Notes: generated from the sequence alone by a model not told the origin. A stretch of DNA of 64,000 nucleotides from Rhabdothermincola sediminis (GCF_014805525.1 NZ_JACFSZ010000014.1:39886-103885); one strand, 5' to 3'. Shown: positions 8,672 through 17,165, counted from the stretch's first letter. Made by a program: numbers and translations.

Positions 8672-9268
8672 ATGAAGGCGCCCGTGCAGGTCCCCACCGA
8701 CGGCCGGAGCGCTCGGGCGACCAGAACCAGAGCGGCGATCGTCGAGGCGCTGCTGACCCTGCTCGACGAAGGCCACCTGCAACCAACGGCCACCCGCATC
8801 GCCCAACGAGCCGGCATCTCGCAACGCCTGATCTACCACCACTTCGGCGATCTCGAAGCCCTCTACCGCGCCGCCGCCGAGCGCCAGGCCGAACGCATGG
8901 CCGCCATGGTGCAGCACATCCCTTCCGAGCTGCCCTTCGAGGAGCGCCTGGCCCGGTTCGTGCTCGAGCGCAGCCGGGTGCTGGAGAGCATGACGCCGGT
9001 GCGGCGCGCATCGCTGCTCCAGGAGCCCTTCTCCCCTGCGCTGCGCCGGGCCAGGGCGGCGTTCAATCAACGGAGTGAGCAGCGGATCGTGGCGGTGTTC
9101 GGCCACGAGCTCGATCGGCTGGACCACGAGCAACGGGCCACCACCCTGGCCGCCCTGGCGGCAGCCGGAGGCTGGGCCTGCTGGGATGCGCTGCGCAGCA
9201 CCGGACGCACCATCGAGCAGGCCCGCGCCGTCATGTTGCTGACCTACACCCGTCTCCTGGCCGGCTGA
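8672..9268 (+). CDS. TetR-family transcriptional regulator
   Basis: 198 residues. The N-terminal helix-turn-helix is clear: RAAIVEALLTLLDEGHLQPT, then TRIAQRAGISQRLIYHHFGDLEALYRAA (about residues 20-65), the usual TetR recognition helix ending in YHHFGD. The rest should be an all-helical ligand and dimer domain. It is divergent from hemDX across 62 bases, so hemDX or an unlinked gene could be a target; no small-molecule transporter or enzyme is adjacent. The ATG has no Shine-Dalgarno; CAAGAT 6 bases upstream is a weak -10 candidate for leaderless expression. Ligand unknown. Confidence 0.85.
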   Translation: MKAPVQVPTDGRSARATRTRAAIVEALLTLLDEGHLQPTATRIAQRAGISQRLIYHHFGDLEALYRAAAERQAERMAAMVQHIPSELPFEERLARFVLERSRVLESMTPVRRASLLQEPFSPALRRARAAFNQRSEQRIVAVFGHELDRLDHEQRATTLAALAAAGGWACWDALRSTGRTIEQARAVMLLTYTRLLAG

Positions 9269-9312
9269 CCGCCGACCGACGCTCCGAGCTCCCGCACACC
9301 GGCCCTCAGGCT

Positions 9313-9331
9313 CACCGGTTCTGGACCGGTG
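9313..9331. promoter_or_regulatory. Perfect inverted repeat CACCGGT-N5-ACCGGTG upstream of whiB
   Basis: A 7-bp perfect dyad with a 5-base spacer, 45 bases after the tetR stop and 112 before whiB. No T-run follows, so it is a poor intrinsic terminator. It may be an operator, possibly for the adjacent TetR protein. Low confidence. Confidence 0.3.
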
Positions 9332-9442
9332 CCGGGTGGGGAAGGGATCACGCCCGATGAGATCCACCCGGGCCGTGCAGCGACCCCGCCCCCCGGAAGC
9401 GAGGCGCGCCTCGCCGGGGCACCGCGAGCGAGGTGCCGAGCC

Positions 9443-9775
9443 GTGACGATGACCGAGGAGCGAAGCTCGATGGTCCGGCTGCCACCGGCCACCGACGACT
9501 GGATGGAACTCGCCGCCTGCAAGGGCAAGACCGGCCTGTTCTTCGGCATCGCGGGTGAGCGACCGGAGCGCCGGGCCCGTCGCGAGGCCTCGGCGCGGCG
9601 TGTGTGCGCGGCATGCCCCGTCATCGCGGAGTGCCGGGCCACCGCTCGGGCCAACCGGGAGAACGGCTTCTGGGGCGGCGAATCCGAGGAGGAGCGCGCC
9701 GCGGCGGGATTCCCTCCCCGCTCGATCAGCCGCCGCGCGGTACAGGAGGCGGCGAGCCGGGGGATCGCCTCCTAG
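9443..9775 (+). CDS. WhiB-family iron-sulfur transcriptional regulator
   Basis: 110 residues from the GTG at 9443 (ATG at 9449 is the alternative), with GAGG about 10 bases upstream. The four cluster cysteines are in AACKGKT and RRVCAACPVIAEC, spaced as in WhiB proteins, and the turn motif GFWGGESEEER follows. WhiB proteins bind a [4Fe-4S] cluster that responds to oxygen or nitric oxide and usually act through the principal sigma factor. The family is confined to actinobacteria and some of their phages, which supports the host assignment. It converges on the photolyase gene 19 bases away. The regulated genes cannot be told from sequence. Confidence 0.93.
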   Translation: MTMTEERSSMVRLPPATDDWMELAACKGKTGLFFGIAGERPERRARREASARRVCAACPVIAECRATARANRENGFWGGESEEERAAAGFPPRSISRRAVQEAASRGIAS

Positions 9776-9794
9776 GACAGCACGGCAGCACGGA

Positions 9795-11171
9795 TCAGCT
9801 CCGGGTGGCGCCCAGCGCGGCATACGCCTCGAGCGCCCGCGCCCGGCTCTCGGCCAGGTCGACGATGGGGTGCGGGTAGTCGTCGCCGAGGGTCACCCCC
9901 CGCCGGGCCAGCTCCGCGGGATCCACCTCCCACGGGGCATGGATCTGTGAGCTGTCGAGGGGAGCCAACTCCGGCACCCAGCGGCGGACGTAGCTACCGT
10001 CGGGATCGTGGCGCCTGCCCTGGGTGACGGGGTTGAAGATGCGATGAAACGCTGCTGCGTCCGGCCCGGTGCCCGCCACCCACTGCCAGTTCCCCACGTT
10101 CTGGGCGACGTCACCGTCGACGAGCAGGTGACGGAAGTGGCGCTCACCGATCCGCCAGTCGACGAGGAGGTTCTTGACCAGGAAGGACGCGCAGAGCATC
10201 CGGAGCCGGTTGTGCATCCATCCCGTCTGGCGCAGCTCCCGCATGCCGGCGTCGATGATCGGGATGCCAGTGAACCCGCCCTTCCACGCGGCGATCTCCA
10301 CCGGATCGTCACGCCACGCCAGCCCCGCGTAGCGGGGCTTCATCTCCCGGGTCGGCAGGGAGGGGATCTCCGCCAGCAGGTGCGCGAACCAGTCCCGCCA
10401 GGCGAGCTGGCGCACGAGGCTCTCACGGCCGGCAGTGGCGTCACCCACCGCGTCGAGCACGGTTCGCGGGGACAGCGTGCCGTACTTGAGATCGACGGAC
10501 AGCCGAGAGGTCGCCTGCCGGTCGAGCCGATCCCGGTCCGCGTCGTAGTGGTCGACGATCGCGAGGAACGCTTCGAGGCGAGCACGAGCCTCGAGCTCGC
10601 CCTCGGGGAACGGTGACGGCCCGTCGAGCGCGGGCAGCGGCTGGCCCGGATGGTCGAGCACCACCGCGTCGCCCGGAGCCGGCCACGGATCGAGGGGGGT
10701 GCGGCGCCAGACCTTGAAGAAAGCGCTGAACACCCTCGACAGGGACCCCTTGGTGGTCAGGATCGAGCCGGGTGGATGGACGAGCGTGCCGTGGAAGGTG
10801 TGCACGGGGGCGTCGAGCGCCTTCGCCACGGCCTGGTCGCGGCGGGCGGCGAAGGGGCTGACGTCGGCGTTCCAGTAGAGCGCTCCGGCCTGGTAGCGGG
10901 CGACGGTCTGCGGGACGAGCACCACCGGGTCGCCGATGCGCACCAGGAGCCGCCCGCCGACCTGCTCGAAGAGGTCGTAGTCGAGGGCCTGCACGCTGGC
11001 GAGCAGCTGGCGGCGCCGGAACGGGCCGGCCGCGTCCAGCAGCCGGGGATCGAGCACGAACAGCGGCACGACCGCGCGCCGCTCGGAGGTGGCCGCCGCC
11101 CACGCCGGGTTGTCATCCAGCCGTAGATCGCGGCGGAACCAGACGACCGCGATCTTCTCGGAGCCAGGCAT
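9795..11171 (-). CDS. phr: Deoxyribodipyrimidine photolyase (cryptochrome/photolyase family)
   Basis: 458 residues. It uses blue light to split cyclobutane pyrimidine dimers. The N-terminal antenna-binding Rossmann domain begins VVWFRRDLRLDDNPAW. The FAD domain carries WMHNRLRM and, after it, DWRIGERHF and NVGNWQWVAGTGPDA, where the Asn-Trp residues line the flavin and DNA lesion pocket. Length is normal for class I enzymes. The ATG start has no ribosome site but TACGCT lies 7 bases upstream on the minus strand, again suggesting a leaderless message. With the neighbouring carotenoid-tailoring genes this could be part of a light-protection group, but no light regulator is present. Confidence 0.93.
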   Translation of the reverse strand: MPGSEKIAVVWFRRDLRLDDNPAWAAATSERRAVVPLFVLDPRLLDAAGPFRRRQLLASVQALDYDLFEQVGGRLLVRIGDPVVLVPQTVARYQAGALYWNADVSPFAARRDQAVAKALDAPVHTFHGTLVHPPGSILTTKGSLSRVFSAFFKVWRRTPLDPWPAPGDAVVLDHPGQPLPALDGPSPFPEGELEARARLEAFLAIVDHYDADRDRLDRQATSRLSVDLKYGTLSPRTVLDAVGDATAGRESLVRQLAWRDWFAHLLAEIPSLPTREMKPRYAGLAWRDDPVEIAAWKGGFTGIPIIDAGMRELRQTGWMHNRLRMLCASFLVKNLLVDWRIGERHFRHLLVDGDVAQNVGNWQWVAGTGPDAAAFHRIFNPVTQGRRHDPDGSYVRRWVPELAPLDSSQIHAPWEVDPAELARRGVTLGDDYPHPIVDLAESRARALEAYAALGATRS

Positions 11172-11178
11172 GGCGGGG

Positions 11179-11184
11179 AGCGTA
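11179..11184 (-). promoter_or_regulatory. -10 hexamer TACGCT for leaderless photolyase mRNA
   Basis: Minus-strand TACGCT, a 7-base spacer CCCCGCC, then the ATG at 11171. It falls in the 48-base gap after the upstream gene. Confidence 0.5.
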
Positions 11185-11219
11185 CGCGCCGGGACCGGGA
11201 GGTTCCCGCCTCTGGCGGG

Positions 11220-12248
11220 TCAGGCCAGCGGTCGGCCGAAGGGCAGGACTGGGCACCAGGAGCGGAGGAACGCCTCCGCCCGGTAGCACGCGGCGAGGAG
11301 GGGACCGTCCTCGTGGCCGAGGACCTCACTGATCGCCCCCGCGACCCGGCGCGCCGCGTCCGCCCGGATCTCGGCCAGATCGTGGCCGGGTGGCGGGTGG
11401 GCGGCGAAGATGGCCCCGGCGGTGGTGAGGAAGTCCGGGAGCACCGTCACCCCCCGCCGCCGCAGCACGGCCAGGGCCTTCGCCGTGACCGGCACCGGCC
11501 CGGCCGGCACGACGGCTCCGGCCTGCACCTGCTGCGCGGCCACGTGATCGAGGACCCCGGCTCGGGACCCCACGTAGAGCACATCGGCCTCGCAGGCCAC
11601 CAGCTCGGGAGCCGGGGTGACCGGTGGGCCGAGATGAGCCACCAGGTCGGGGCCGTGCTCGTCCCAGCCGCCCGCGACCAGCACGGGATCGAGGCCCTCC
11701 GGTGAGCACGCCACGCCCGAGGAGGTGCCGACCGCGACCACCCTGGCCCCACGCTCGGAGAGCTCGCGCACCAGTAGCGGACCGACGGGGTCGAAGCACT
11801 CGACGGCAGCGGTGCGCCCGTCGAGCCCCCCGAGAGCGGTCGTGCCGGCCTCGGCGAGACCGAGAGCCACGAGCGGCTCACGCTGCTCGAAGTACCGGGC
11901 ACCGCGGGGGTCGACGGCCCACAACGGGCCCAGATCGGCGGCGGTGATCCCCTTCCCCGGGTCGGGGAGGAACCGGCCGGTGGCAACCGCGGACCGGATC
12001 TCCTCCACGAAGCACTCCACCGCCGCCTGGCGCTCGGAGGCGGGCGCGTTGATGCCCGCAGAGGCGCCCCCGACCTGCATCTCGAACGAGGCGAACTGGT
12101 AGGTCTGCGAGCGAGCCAGCAGCGCCGCGCCGTCGACCAGGATCTTGGGTGCCTGCCGCACGAAGCCCGACGAGGTCTCCGCGTGGTCGAGGTCGAAGAC
12201 CACGAAGGCATCGACCGTGGCCAGCTTCTCGCTCCTCACGGCCGGCAT
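11220..12248 (-). CDS. Degenerate Glu/Leu/Phe/Val dehydrogenase-like protein
   Basis: 342 residues from the ATG at 12248. It resembles amino-acid dehydrogenases: a dimerisation-type N-domain, a central NAD-type Rossmann region (RELSERGARVVAVGTSSG) and the late motif VTVLPDFLTTAGAI, close to the VLPD-N-GG block of the family. Two catalytic-site features are altered: where active enzymes have a Lys-bearing GGGKGG loop this one reads VGGASAGI, and the preceding substrate Lys is absent from SQTYQFASFEM. I infer it is not a normal glutamate dehydrogenase; it may have another substrate or be non-catalytic. It overlaps the CrtO-like gene by 13 bases. Confidence 0.6.
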   Translation of the reverse strand: MPAVRSEKLATVDAFVVFDLDHAETSSGFVRQAPKILVDGAALLARSQTYQFASFEMQVGGASAGINAPASERQAAVECFVEEIRSAVATGRFLPDPGKGITAADLGPLWAVDPRGARYFEQREPLVALGLAEAGTTALGGLDGRTAAVECFDPVGPLLVRELSERGARVVAVGTSSGVACSPEGLDPVLVAGGWDEHGPDLVAHLGPPVTPAPELVACEADVLYVGSRAGVLDHVAAQQVQAGAVVPAGPVPVTAKALAVLRRRGVTVLPDFLTTAGAIFAAHPPPGHDLAEIRADAARRVAGAISEVLGHEDGPLLAACYRAEAFLRSWCPVLPFGRPLA

Positions 12249-12739
12249 TCTGGCATCTCGCCCGCGCGGCGCAGCACCCGCTCGAGGCGAGCCCGGTTGT
12301 AGCGCTGGACGAGGAGGCACGGGACGTTGGCCGAGACCGCGTAGACCACCATCGCCGCCCCCAGCCACCAGGGATTCCACAAGAAGAAGACCGGACCGAG
12401 TGCCATCAGCACCCAATGCGTGAGCTCAGCCCGGCGCGTCTCGGCGACGAAGCGCCGGAGCTGGGCCGGCGACGTCCCGTGGAGTGCACGCTTGGAGAAG
12501 CCGCCCGCGAACACATCACCGGCCTCGGGGAGGTGGTCCTTCCAGCGCTTGATGCGCAGCCGACGCTCGTACCAGCGCCCGTCGCGCTCGAAGCCGCGCA
12601 GCCTCGTGAGCGCGCCGTCCCGGTCGAGGCGGGTCAGTGACGCCCGGTGCGCGAACAGCCCCACGATCACGCTGACTGCCGCCCAGATCAGCGAGTCGAT
12701 CACCACCAACCAACCGACGGGCAGCCGACCGAGATGCAT
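12236..12739 (-). CDS. CrtO-like glycosyl-carotenoid acyltransferase
   Basis: 167 residues. The N-terminal membrane segment (about 8-29) and the block RIKRWKDHLPEAGDVFAGG (about 60-78) followed by FSKRAL match what I know of CrtO, the acyltransferase that adds a fatty acid to glycosyl-4,4'-diaponeurosporenoate in staphyloxanthin synthesis. Further hydrophobic segments lie at about 109-150. It directly follows a CrtQ-like glycosyltransferase with a TGATG stop/start overlap, the same pair of activities in the same order of use. No phytoene synthase or desaturase gene is near, so the carotenoid substrate, or another polyprenyl/lipid acceptor, must come from elsewhere. Identification from motif memory only. 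Confidence 0.6.
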   Translation of the reverse strand: MHLGRLPVGWLVVIDSLIWAAVSVIVGLFAHRASLTRLDRDGALTRLRGFERDGRWYERRLRIKRWKDHLPEAGDVFAGGFSKRALHGTSPAQLRRFVAETRRAELTHWVLMALGPVFFLWNPWWLGAAMVVYAVSANVPCLLVQRYNRARLERVLRRAGEMPECRP

Positions 12740-13881
12740 CAGTATCCCACCTGCCGCTCACCGCGGGCGCTGATCGGCACGTCACGCCCCCGCCATCGCA
12801 CCCGGCGGCGCACGAGCGTCAGCCAGGCGGACCGGACGAACACCGCGACGAAGAACAGCGTGACCAGCGGGTGCAGTGCCGGCACCCACCATCGGAACGA
12901 CCCGAGCTGCGCCAGCATGACCCGCTGCTGGATCGCGAGCCCTGCCCACGCGGCGACCGCGGCGACGGTGGTGGCCGCTGATCCCGTCTGGGCCGCCTGC
13001 ACCAGCAGTTGGAGCGGTACCAGCGACGCGCCGACCCAGGCGGCGATCAGCAGGCGCCGGCCCCACGGCACCGAACGAGCGCCAGCGGCCATGTTCTTCG
13101 ACCAGCCCTCGACCAGCTGACCTGGACCCGAGGGATACATGCGGTACGACAGCAGGCGACCGCCGCCCACCACGTCGACCGGAAGCCCAGCGGTCTCGAA
13201 GCGCGCCGCGAGCGCGACGTCCTCGACGATCTCCGAGCGCACGCCCCGATGCCCGTCGAGCGCCACGTAGTCGGCGCGGCTGCACGCCAGGCACGGCCCG
13301 AATGCCCCGTGCACCTGCCCCCGGGCCAGACCCGCGGCCCCCGTCCCCATCACCGCGACGACCGAGAACGGCGCGGAGAGCTGCTCGTAGGCGCGCAAGA
13401 CCCGGTGGTACGGAACGATCGAGAACAGCCCACCCCTCGCCTCGCAACTCGCGACCACCCGCGCCAGCGCGCCGGGCCCGAACGACACGTCCGCATCGAC
13501 GAAGACCAGGACGCGCCCGCACGCCACCCGCGCCCCCTGCCAGCAGGCCCACGACTTACCCGTCCATCCCGGTGGCGCCGGCTCGCCGGCCAGGACGGTC
13601 ACCCTGGGGAAGCAGGCGGCGACGGAGCGGGTCGAGTCCTCGGACCGGTCGTCGACCACGATGATCTCCCGAGGAGGGGGGAGCTGCGCCTCGAGTGACC
13701 GCAGGAGGGTGGGAAGCGATCGTTCCTCGTTGCGCGCCGGCACGATGACGCTGCAATCGAGGTGTCCAGATCGGCGGCCCGATCCCGACCCGGTCTCCGG
13801 TGCGGTCAAGCGGGGCAACCGCCAGAAGAGCACCCACCCGCCGATCCATCCGGCGACGACCAGAGCGAGAGCGGTCACCAC
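12739..13881 (-). CDS. CrtQ-like membrane glycosyltransferase, family 2
   Basis: 380 residues. After one N-terminal membrane segment comes a GT-A domain: CSVIVPARNEERSLPTLLRSL, IIVVDDRSEDST, and the metal-binding VFVDADVSF, then EDVALAARFE as the catalytic-base region, with QxxRW-like GWSKNMAAGA after it. Three more hydrophobic segments follow (about 275-355). This layout fits the 4,4'-diaponeurosporenoate glycosyltransferases and related hopanoid/carotenoid glycosyltransferases. The CrtO-like acyltransferase overlaps its stop. The GTG start at 13881 (or the next GTG at 13878) lacks an obvious ribosome site. It is divergent from the pyrophosphatase gene. Acceptor is inferred from the neighbour, not proven. 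Confidence 0.75.
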   Translation of the reverse strand: MVTALALVVAGWIGGWVLFWRLPRLTAPETGSGSGRRSGHLDCSVIVPARNEERSLPTLLRSLEAQLPPPREIIVVDDRSEDSTRSVAACFPRVTVLAGEPAPPGWTGKSWACWQGARVACGRVLVFVDADVSFGPGALARVVASCEARGGLFSIVPYHRVLRAYEQLSAPFSVVAVMGTGAAGLARGQVHGAFGPCLACSRADYVALDGHRGVRSEIVEDVALAARFETAGLPVDVVGGGRLLSYRMYPSGPGQLVEGWSKNMAAGARSVPWGRRLLIAAWVGASLVPLQLLVQAAQTGSAATTVAAVAAWAGLAIQQRVMLAQLGSFRWWVPALHPLVTLFFVAVFVRSAWLTLVRRRVRWRGRDVPISARGERQVGY

Positions 13882-13973
13882 GACTCAAGCATGGACGACC
13901 GGGACGCCGAACGCTCCTCGGGGCGGGACCCGCCGGGTGCACCTGGCGAGGCCGTCGAGGCCACAATGCTGCG

Positions 13974-14465
13974 ATGGACGAACCCAAACTCATCGACGTC
14001 ATCGTGGAGATCCCGAAAGGGAGCCGGAACAAGTACGAGATGGATCACGAGACCGGGCGCATCCGCCTCGACCGGCGGCTCTTCTCCGCCACCGTCTACC
14101 CGACCGACTACGGGTTCATCCCCGACACCCTGGCCGAGGACGAGGACCCCCTCGACGCCCTCGTGCTGCTGGAGGACCCCACCTTCCCCGGCTGCCTGGT
14201 GACCGCCCGGCCGATCGGCGTGCTCTGGATGGAGGACGAGAAGGGTCGCGACGCCAAGATCATCTGCGTGGACCCCCGGGACCCCCGCTTCCGCGACGCC
14301 GCCGACATCACCGATCTCTCCCAGGATCTCCTGGCCGAGATCCGCCACTTCTTCACGATCTACAAAGACCTCGAACCGGAGAAGTACTCGCTCATCGCGG
14401 ACTGGGAGGGGCGGGACGCCGCATGGGCGGAGATCGAGGCATCACGAGCTCGGTACCGGCACTGA
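13974..14465 (+). CDS. ppa: Inorganic pyrophosphatase, family I
   Basis: 163 residues from the ATG at 13974. It hydrolyses pyrophosphate to phosphate with Mg2+, pulling biosynthetic reactions forward in the cytoplasm. The family signature DEDPLDALV with its metal-binding aspartates is present, as are the upstream EIPKGSRNKYE lysine/arginine block and YPTDYGFIP. Length is typical of bacterial hexameric enzymes. Longer frames starting upstream lack family sequence. There is no Shine-Dalgarno; CACAAT 6 bases before the ATG is a candidate -10 for a leaderless transcript. lhgO starts 6 bases after its stop. Confidence 0.95.
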   Translation: MDEPKLIDVIVEIPKGSRNKYEMDHETGRIRLDRRLFSATVYPTDYGFIPDTLAEDEDPLDALVLLEDPTFPGCLVTARPIGVLWMEDEKGRDAKIICVDPRDPRFRDAADITDLSQDLLAEIRHFFTIYKDLEPEKYSLIADWEGRDAAWAEIEASRARYRH

Positions 14466-14471
14466 CGGTCG

Positions 14472-15710
14472 ATGCCCGCCGACGCCGATGTGGTGGTGAT
14501 CGGAGCCGGCATCGTCGGCCTGGCGACGGCGAGAGCGCTGCGACGGGCCCGACCGGACCTCGCGATCACGGTCCTCGACAAGGAGACCGAGCCGGGCCGG
14601 CACCAGAGCGGGCGCAACTCGGGCGTGCTGCACTCCGGCATCTACTACCGGCCCGGCTCCCGCAAGGCCCGGCTGTGCGCGTCCGGTCGGGCCGAGTTGA
14701 CCGCGTACTGCGAGCAGGTCGGCATCCCGGTCGAGCACTGCGGGAAGGTCATCGTCGCCACCCGGCGTAACGACCTCGAACCGCTCCACGCCCTGCACGA
14801 GCGCGGTGAGCGCAACGGCCTGCGGATCGTCCGGCTCGACCGGCGGGGCCTGTCCGAGCACGAGCCGCACGCCGAAGCCCTCGAGGCGATCTTCGTCCCC
14901 GCGGCGGGTGTGGTCGACTTCGGCACGGTCACCCGGGCCCTGGCGCGGGACCTCGTGGCGAGTGGGGTGGAGCTCCGGCTGGGCTGCGCGGTCGAGTCGC
15001 TCGACGAGCGGGAGTCCCAGGTGGTCGTGCACACCAGCGACGGCGAGCTGCACGGCCGGCAGGTCGCCAACTGTGCCGGGCTGTACAGCGACGTGCTGGC
15101 CCGCCGGGCCGGTCTCGAACCAGCCGTGCGGATCGTGCCGTTCCGGGGCGAGTACGTCGAGCTGCTCCCGGAACGGGCCCACCTCGTCCGCCATCTCATC
15201 TATCCCGTCCCGGACCTGCGCTTCCCGTTCCTGGGGGTCCACCTCACCCGTGGGATCGACGGACGGGTGCACGGCGGCCCGAACGCGGTGCTGGCACTCG
15301 CCCGCGAGGGCTACCGGTGGCGCGATCGGTCGATCCGCCACGTGTCCCACCTCGCCTCCGACCCCGCGGTGTGGCGCCTCGCGCTCCGGTACTGGCGCAC
15401 CGGCCTCCACGAGATCGCCCGCTCGGTCAGCCGGCGGCTGCTGGTGCGCGATCTCCGGCGGCTGGTCCCCGACATCGGGGCCCAGGACCTCACCCCCGCG
15501 CCCTCGGGGGTACGAGCGCAGGCGGTCGACGACCGAGGCTGCCTCGTCGACGACTTCGCCATCGAGGTGACCCCTCGCGCTGTCCATGTCCTGAACGCGC
15601 CCAGCCCCGGCGCCACCGCTTCGTTCGCCATCGGCACCTGGCTGGCCTCGGTGGTCCTCGACGGCCATCGACCACCCGAGGCGACCGGCATCTCCCCCGC
15701 CAGCGGTTGA
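14472..15710 (+). CDS. lhgO: L-2-hydroxyglutarate oxidase / dehydrogenase
   Basis: 412 residues. A DAO-type FAD enzyme that oxidises L-2-hydroxyglutarate to 2-oxoglutarate and passes electrons to oxygen or the quinone pool. The N-terminus has the dinucleotide motif VVVIGAGIVGLATARAL and the family mark HQSGRNSGVLHSGIYY, which places it with LhgO rather than glycine oxidases. Mid-protein PFRGEYVEL and the C-terminal NAPSPGATASFAIG also fit. It begins 6 bases after ppa and is probably co-transcribed. It repairs metabolite damage made by promiscuous dehydrogenases or by lysine breakdown; no csiD or glutarate genes are present here. Confidence 0.92.
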   Translation: MPADADVVVIGAGIVGLATARALRRARPDLAITVLDKETEPGRHQSGRNSGVLHSGIYYRPGSRKARLCASGRAELTAYCEQVGIPVEHCGKVIVATRRNDLEPLHALHERGERNGLRIVRLDRRGLSEHEPHAEALEAIFVPAAGVVDFGTVTRALARDLVASGVELRLGCAVESLDERESQVVVHTSDGELHGRQVANCAGLYSDVLARRAGLEPAVRIVPFRGEYVELLPERAHLVRHLIYPVPDLRFPFLGVHLTRGIDGRVHGGPNAVLALAREGYRWRDRSIRHVSHLASDPAVWRLALRYWRTGLHEIARSVSRRLLVRDLRRLVPDIGAQDLTPAPSGVRAQAVDDRGCLVDDFAIEVTPRAVHVLNAPSPGATASFAIGTWLASVVLDGHRPPEATGISPASG

Positions 15711-15730
15711 CCACCGGCTAAAACCCGCCC

Positions 15731-16669
15731 ATGGCCTCCTCCGGCAGTCGCAAGGCGATCCTCGCGGCCCTCCTCGCCAACCTGGGCATCGCGACCGCCA
15801 AGTTCATCGGGTTCCTCGTGACCCGGGCGTCGTCGATGCTGGCGGAGAGCATCCACTCGGTGGCCGACAGCGGCAACCAGGCGCTGCTCCTGCTCGGTGG
15901 GGCGCGCGCCCGGCGGCCGGCGGACGATGAGCACCAGTTCGGCTACGGCCGCGAGCGGTACTTCTGGTCGTTCATCGTGGCCCAGGTGCTGTTCGTGCTC
16001 GGCGGGGTGTTCTCCCTCTACGAGGGGATCGAGAAGCTCCGCCATCCCCACGAGCTCGAGTCCCCGATGTGGGCGGTCGGGATCCTCCTGGTGGCCATCG
16101 CGCTGGAGGCCTTGTCGTTCCGCACCGCGGTCGTCGAGTCACGGCCGGCCAAGCGCGACGCTAGCTGGGTGCAGTTCGTGCGGCGCTCGAAATCTCCCGA
16201 GCTGCCGGTGGTGCTCCTGGAGGATCTCGGCGCGCTGGTGGGCCTGGTGCTGGCGCTCACGGCGATCGTGCTGGCCGCGATCACCGGCGACTCGCTGTGG
16301 GATGGGCTGGGCACCATCTCGATCGGCGCGCTGCTCCTGGTCATCGCGGTGGTGCTCGCCATCGAGATGAAGAGCCTCCTCATCGGTGAGGCCGCGAGCG
16401 ACGAGGACGATCACGCCATCCGCTCGACTATCCGAGCGCACCCCAGCGTGCGCCACCTGATCAACCTGCGCACCCAACACCTCGGCCCCGACGAGTTGCT
16501 CGTCGCCGCCAAGGTGGAGTTCGACGGCACGCTCACCATGCGCGAGCTGGCGAAGGCGATCGATGCCGTCGAGGAGGACATCCGCCGCGCGGTGCCGACC
16601 GCCCGGCGGGTGTTCGTCGAGCCCGACATCCGGCGCGCCATCGCCGACGTGAGCCAGGAGATCCCGTGA
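15731..16669 (+). CDS. Cation diffusion facilitator (CDF) family transporter
   Basis: 312 residues. An integral membrane proton-coupled exporter of divalent metals. The first site is in SMLAESIHSVADSGNQ (second membrane helix), with the family His-xxx-Asp. The second site helix reads VVLLEDLGALVG instead of the usual His-xxx-Asp, which sets it apart from typical zinc exporters; I recall similar sequence in ZnT9-type members. About six hydrophobic segments are seen, then a soluble C-terminal domain (from about 225) of the CDF regulatory ferredoxin-like fold. TAAAAC lies 6 bases before the ATG and no ribosome site is seen. It overlaps the following XRE regulator by 4 bases (GTGA). Confidence 0.88.
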   Translation: MASSGSRKAILAALLANLGIATAKFIGFLVTRASSMLAESIHSVADSGNQALLLLGGARARRPADDEHQFGYGRERYFWSFIVAQVLFVLGGVFSLYEGIEKLRHPHELESPMWAVGILLVAIALEALSFRTAVVESRPAKRDASWVQFVRRSKSPELPVVLLEDLGALVGLVLALTAIVLAAITGDSLWDGLGTISIGALLLVIAVVLAIEMKSLLIGEAASDEDDHAIRSTIRAHPSVRHLINLRTQHLGPDELLVAAKVEFDGTLTMRELAKAIDAVEEDIRRAVPTARRVFVEPDIRRAIADVSQEIP

Positions 16670-17040
16670 CCCGCGCCGACGACGCCATCCGCGAGCAACT
16701 CGAGGCGCTGGGACAGTTCATCCGCTCTCAGCGCCAGCAGGCCCAGCTGTCCCTGCGCGACCTCGCCGCCAGGGCCAACATCTCCAACCCCTACCTCAGC
16801 CAGCTCGAGCGCGGGTTGCACGAGCCGTCGATGCGGGTGCTGAAGGCGATCGCCGGTGCCCTCAACCTCCCCCTCGACGCCTTGCTGGCCCGGGCGGGGG
16901 TGCTCGGCGACAGCGGCGAGGCCTCGGCCGCGGAGACGGAGCGGGCGATCCTAGCCGACCCCAACCTCACCGACGAGCAGCGCCAGTCCCTGCTCGCCGT
17001 GTACCGCAGCTACCTGGAGGCGAACAACCGCAGGGGTTGA
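16666..17040 (+). CDS. XRE-family transcriptional regulator (Rv0474-like)
   Basis: 124 residues. The helix-turn-helix occupies about residues 14-70: FIRSQRQQAQLSLRDLAARA then SNPYLSQLERGLHEPSMRVL. The C-terminal part is a short helix-rich extension ending in LTDEQRQSLLAVYRSYLEAN. In mycobacteria a similar XRE protein (Rv0474) lies directly before hbhA, and here the next gene is HbhA-like, so it probably controls that neighbour. The GTG start overlaps the CDF stop (GTGA). Confidence 0.82.
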   Translation: MTRADDAIREQLEALGQFIRSQRQQAQLSLRDLAARANISNPYLSQLERGLHEPSMRVLKAIAGALNLPLDALLARAGVLGDSGEASAAETERAILADPNLTDEQRQSLLAVYRSYLEANNRRG

Positions 17041-17103
17041 CCCGTCGGAGCCGGTGGCCACCACTGCCCGAGCCCTCGTCGGGCCGGCTGGCTCGCCTGT
17101 GAC

Positions 17104-17165
17104 AACTATCACGCTTGCAATCGCGAGCATAGGGTTGACGAATCGAGCAGTGCTTGATCTACTTA
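17104..17165 (+). promoter_or_regulatory. Putative promoter/operator of the HbhA-like gene
   Basis: TTGACG at 17135-17140 is a good -35, with CTACTT or TACTTA around 17159-17165 as a weaker -10. Two similar words, TTGCAATCGCGAGCA (from about 17115) and TTGACGAATCGAGCA (from 17135), repeat 20 bases apart and cover the -35, a plausible binding site for the adjacent XRE protein. By eye only. Confidence 0.4.

Noticed and set aside
9313..9331. CACCGGT dyad as the terminator of tetR
   Set aside because: No T-run follows and the stem is short; kept only as a possible operator.
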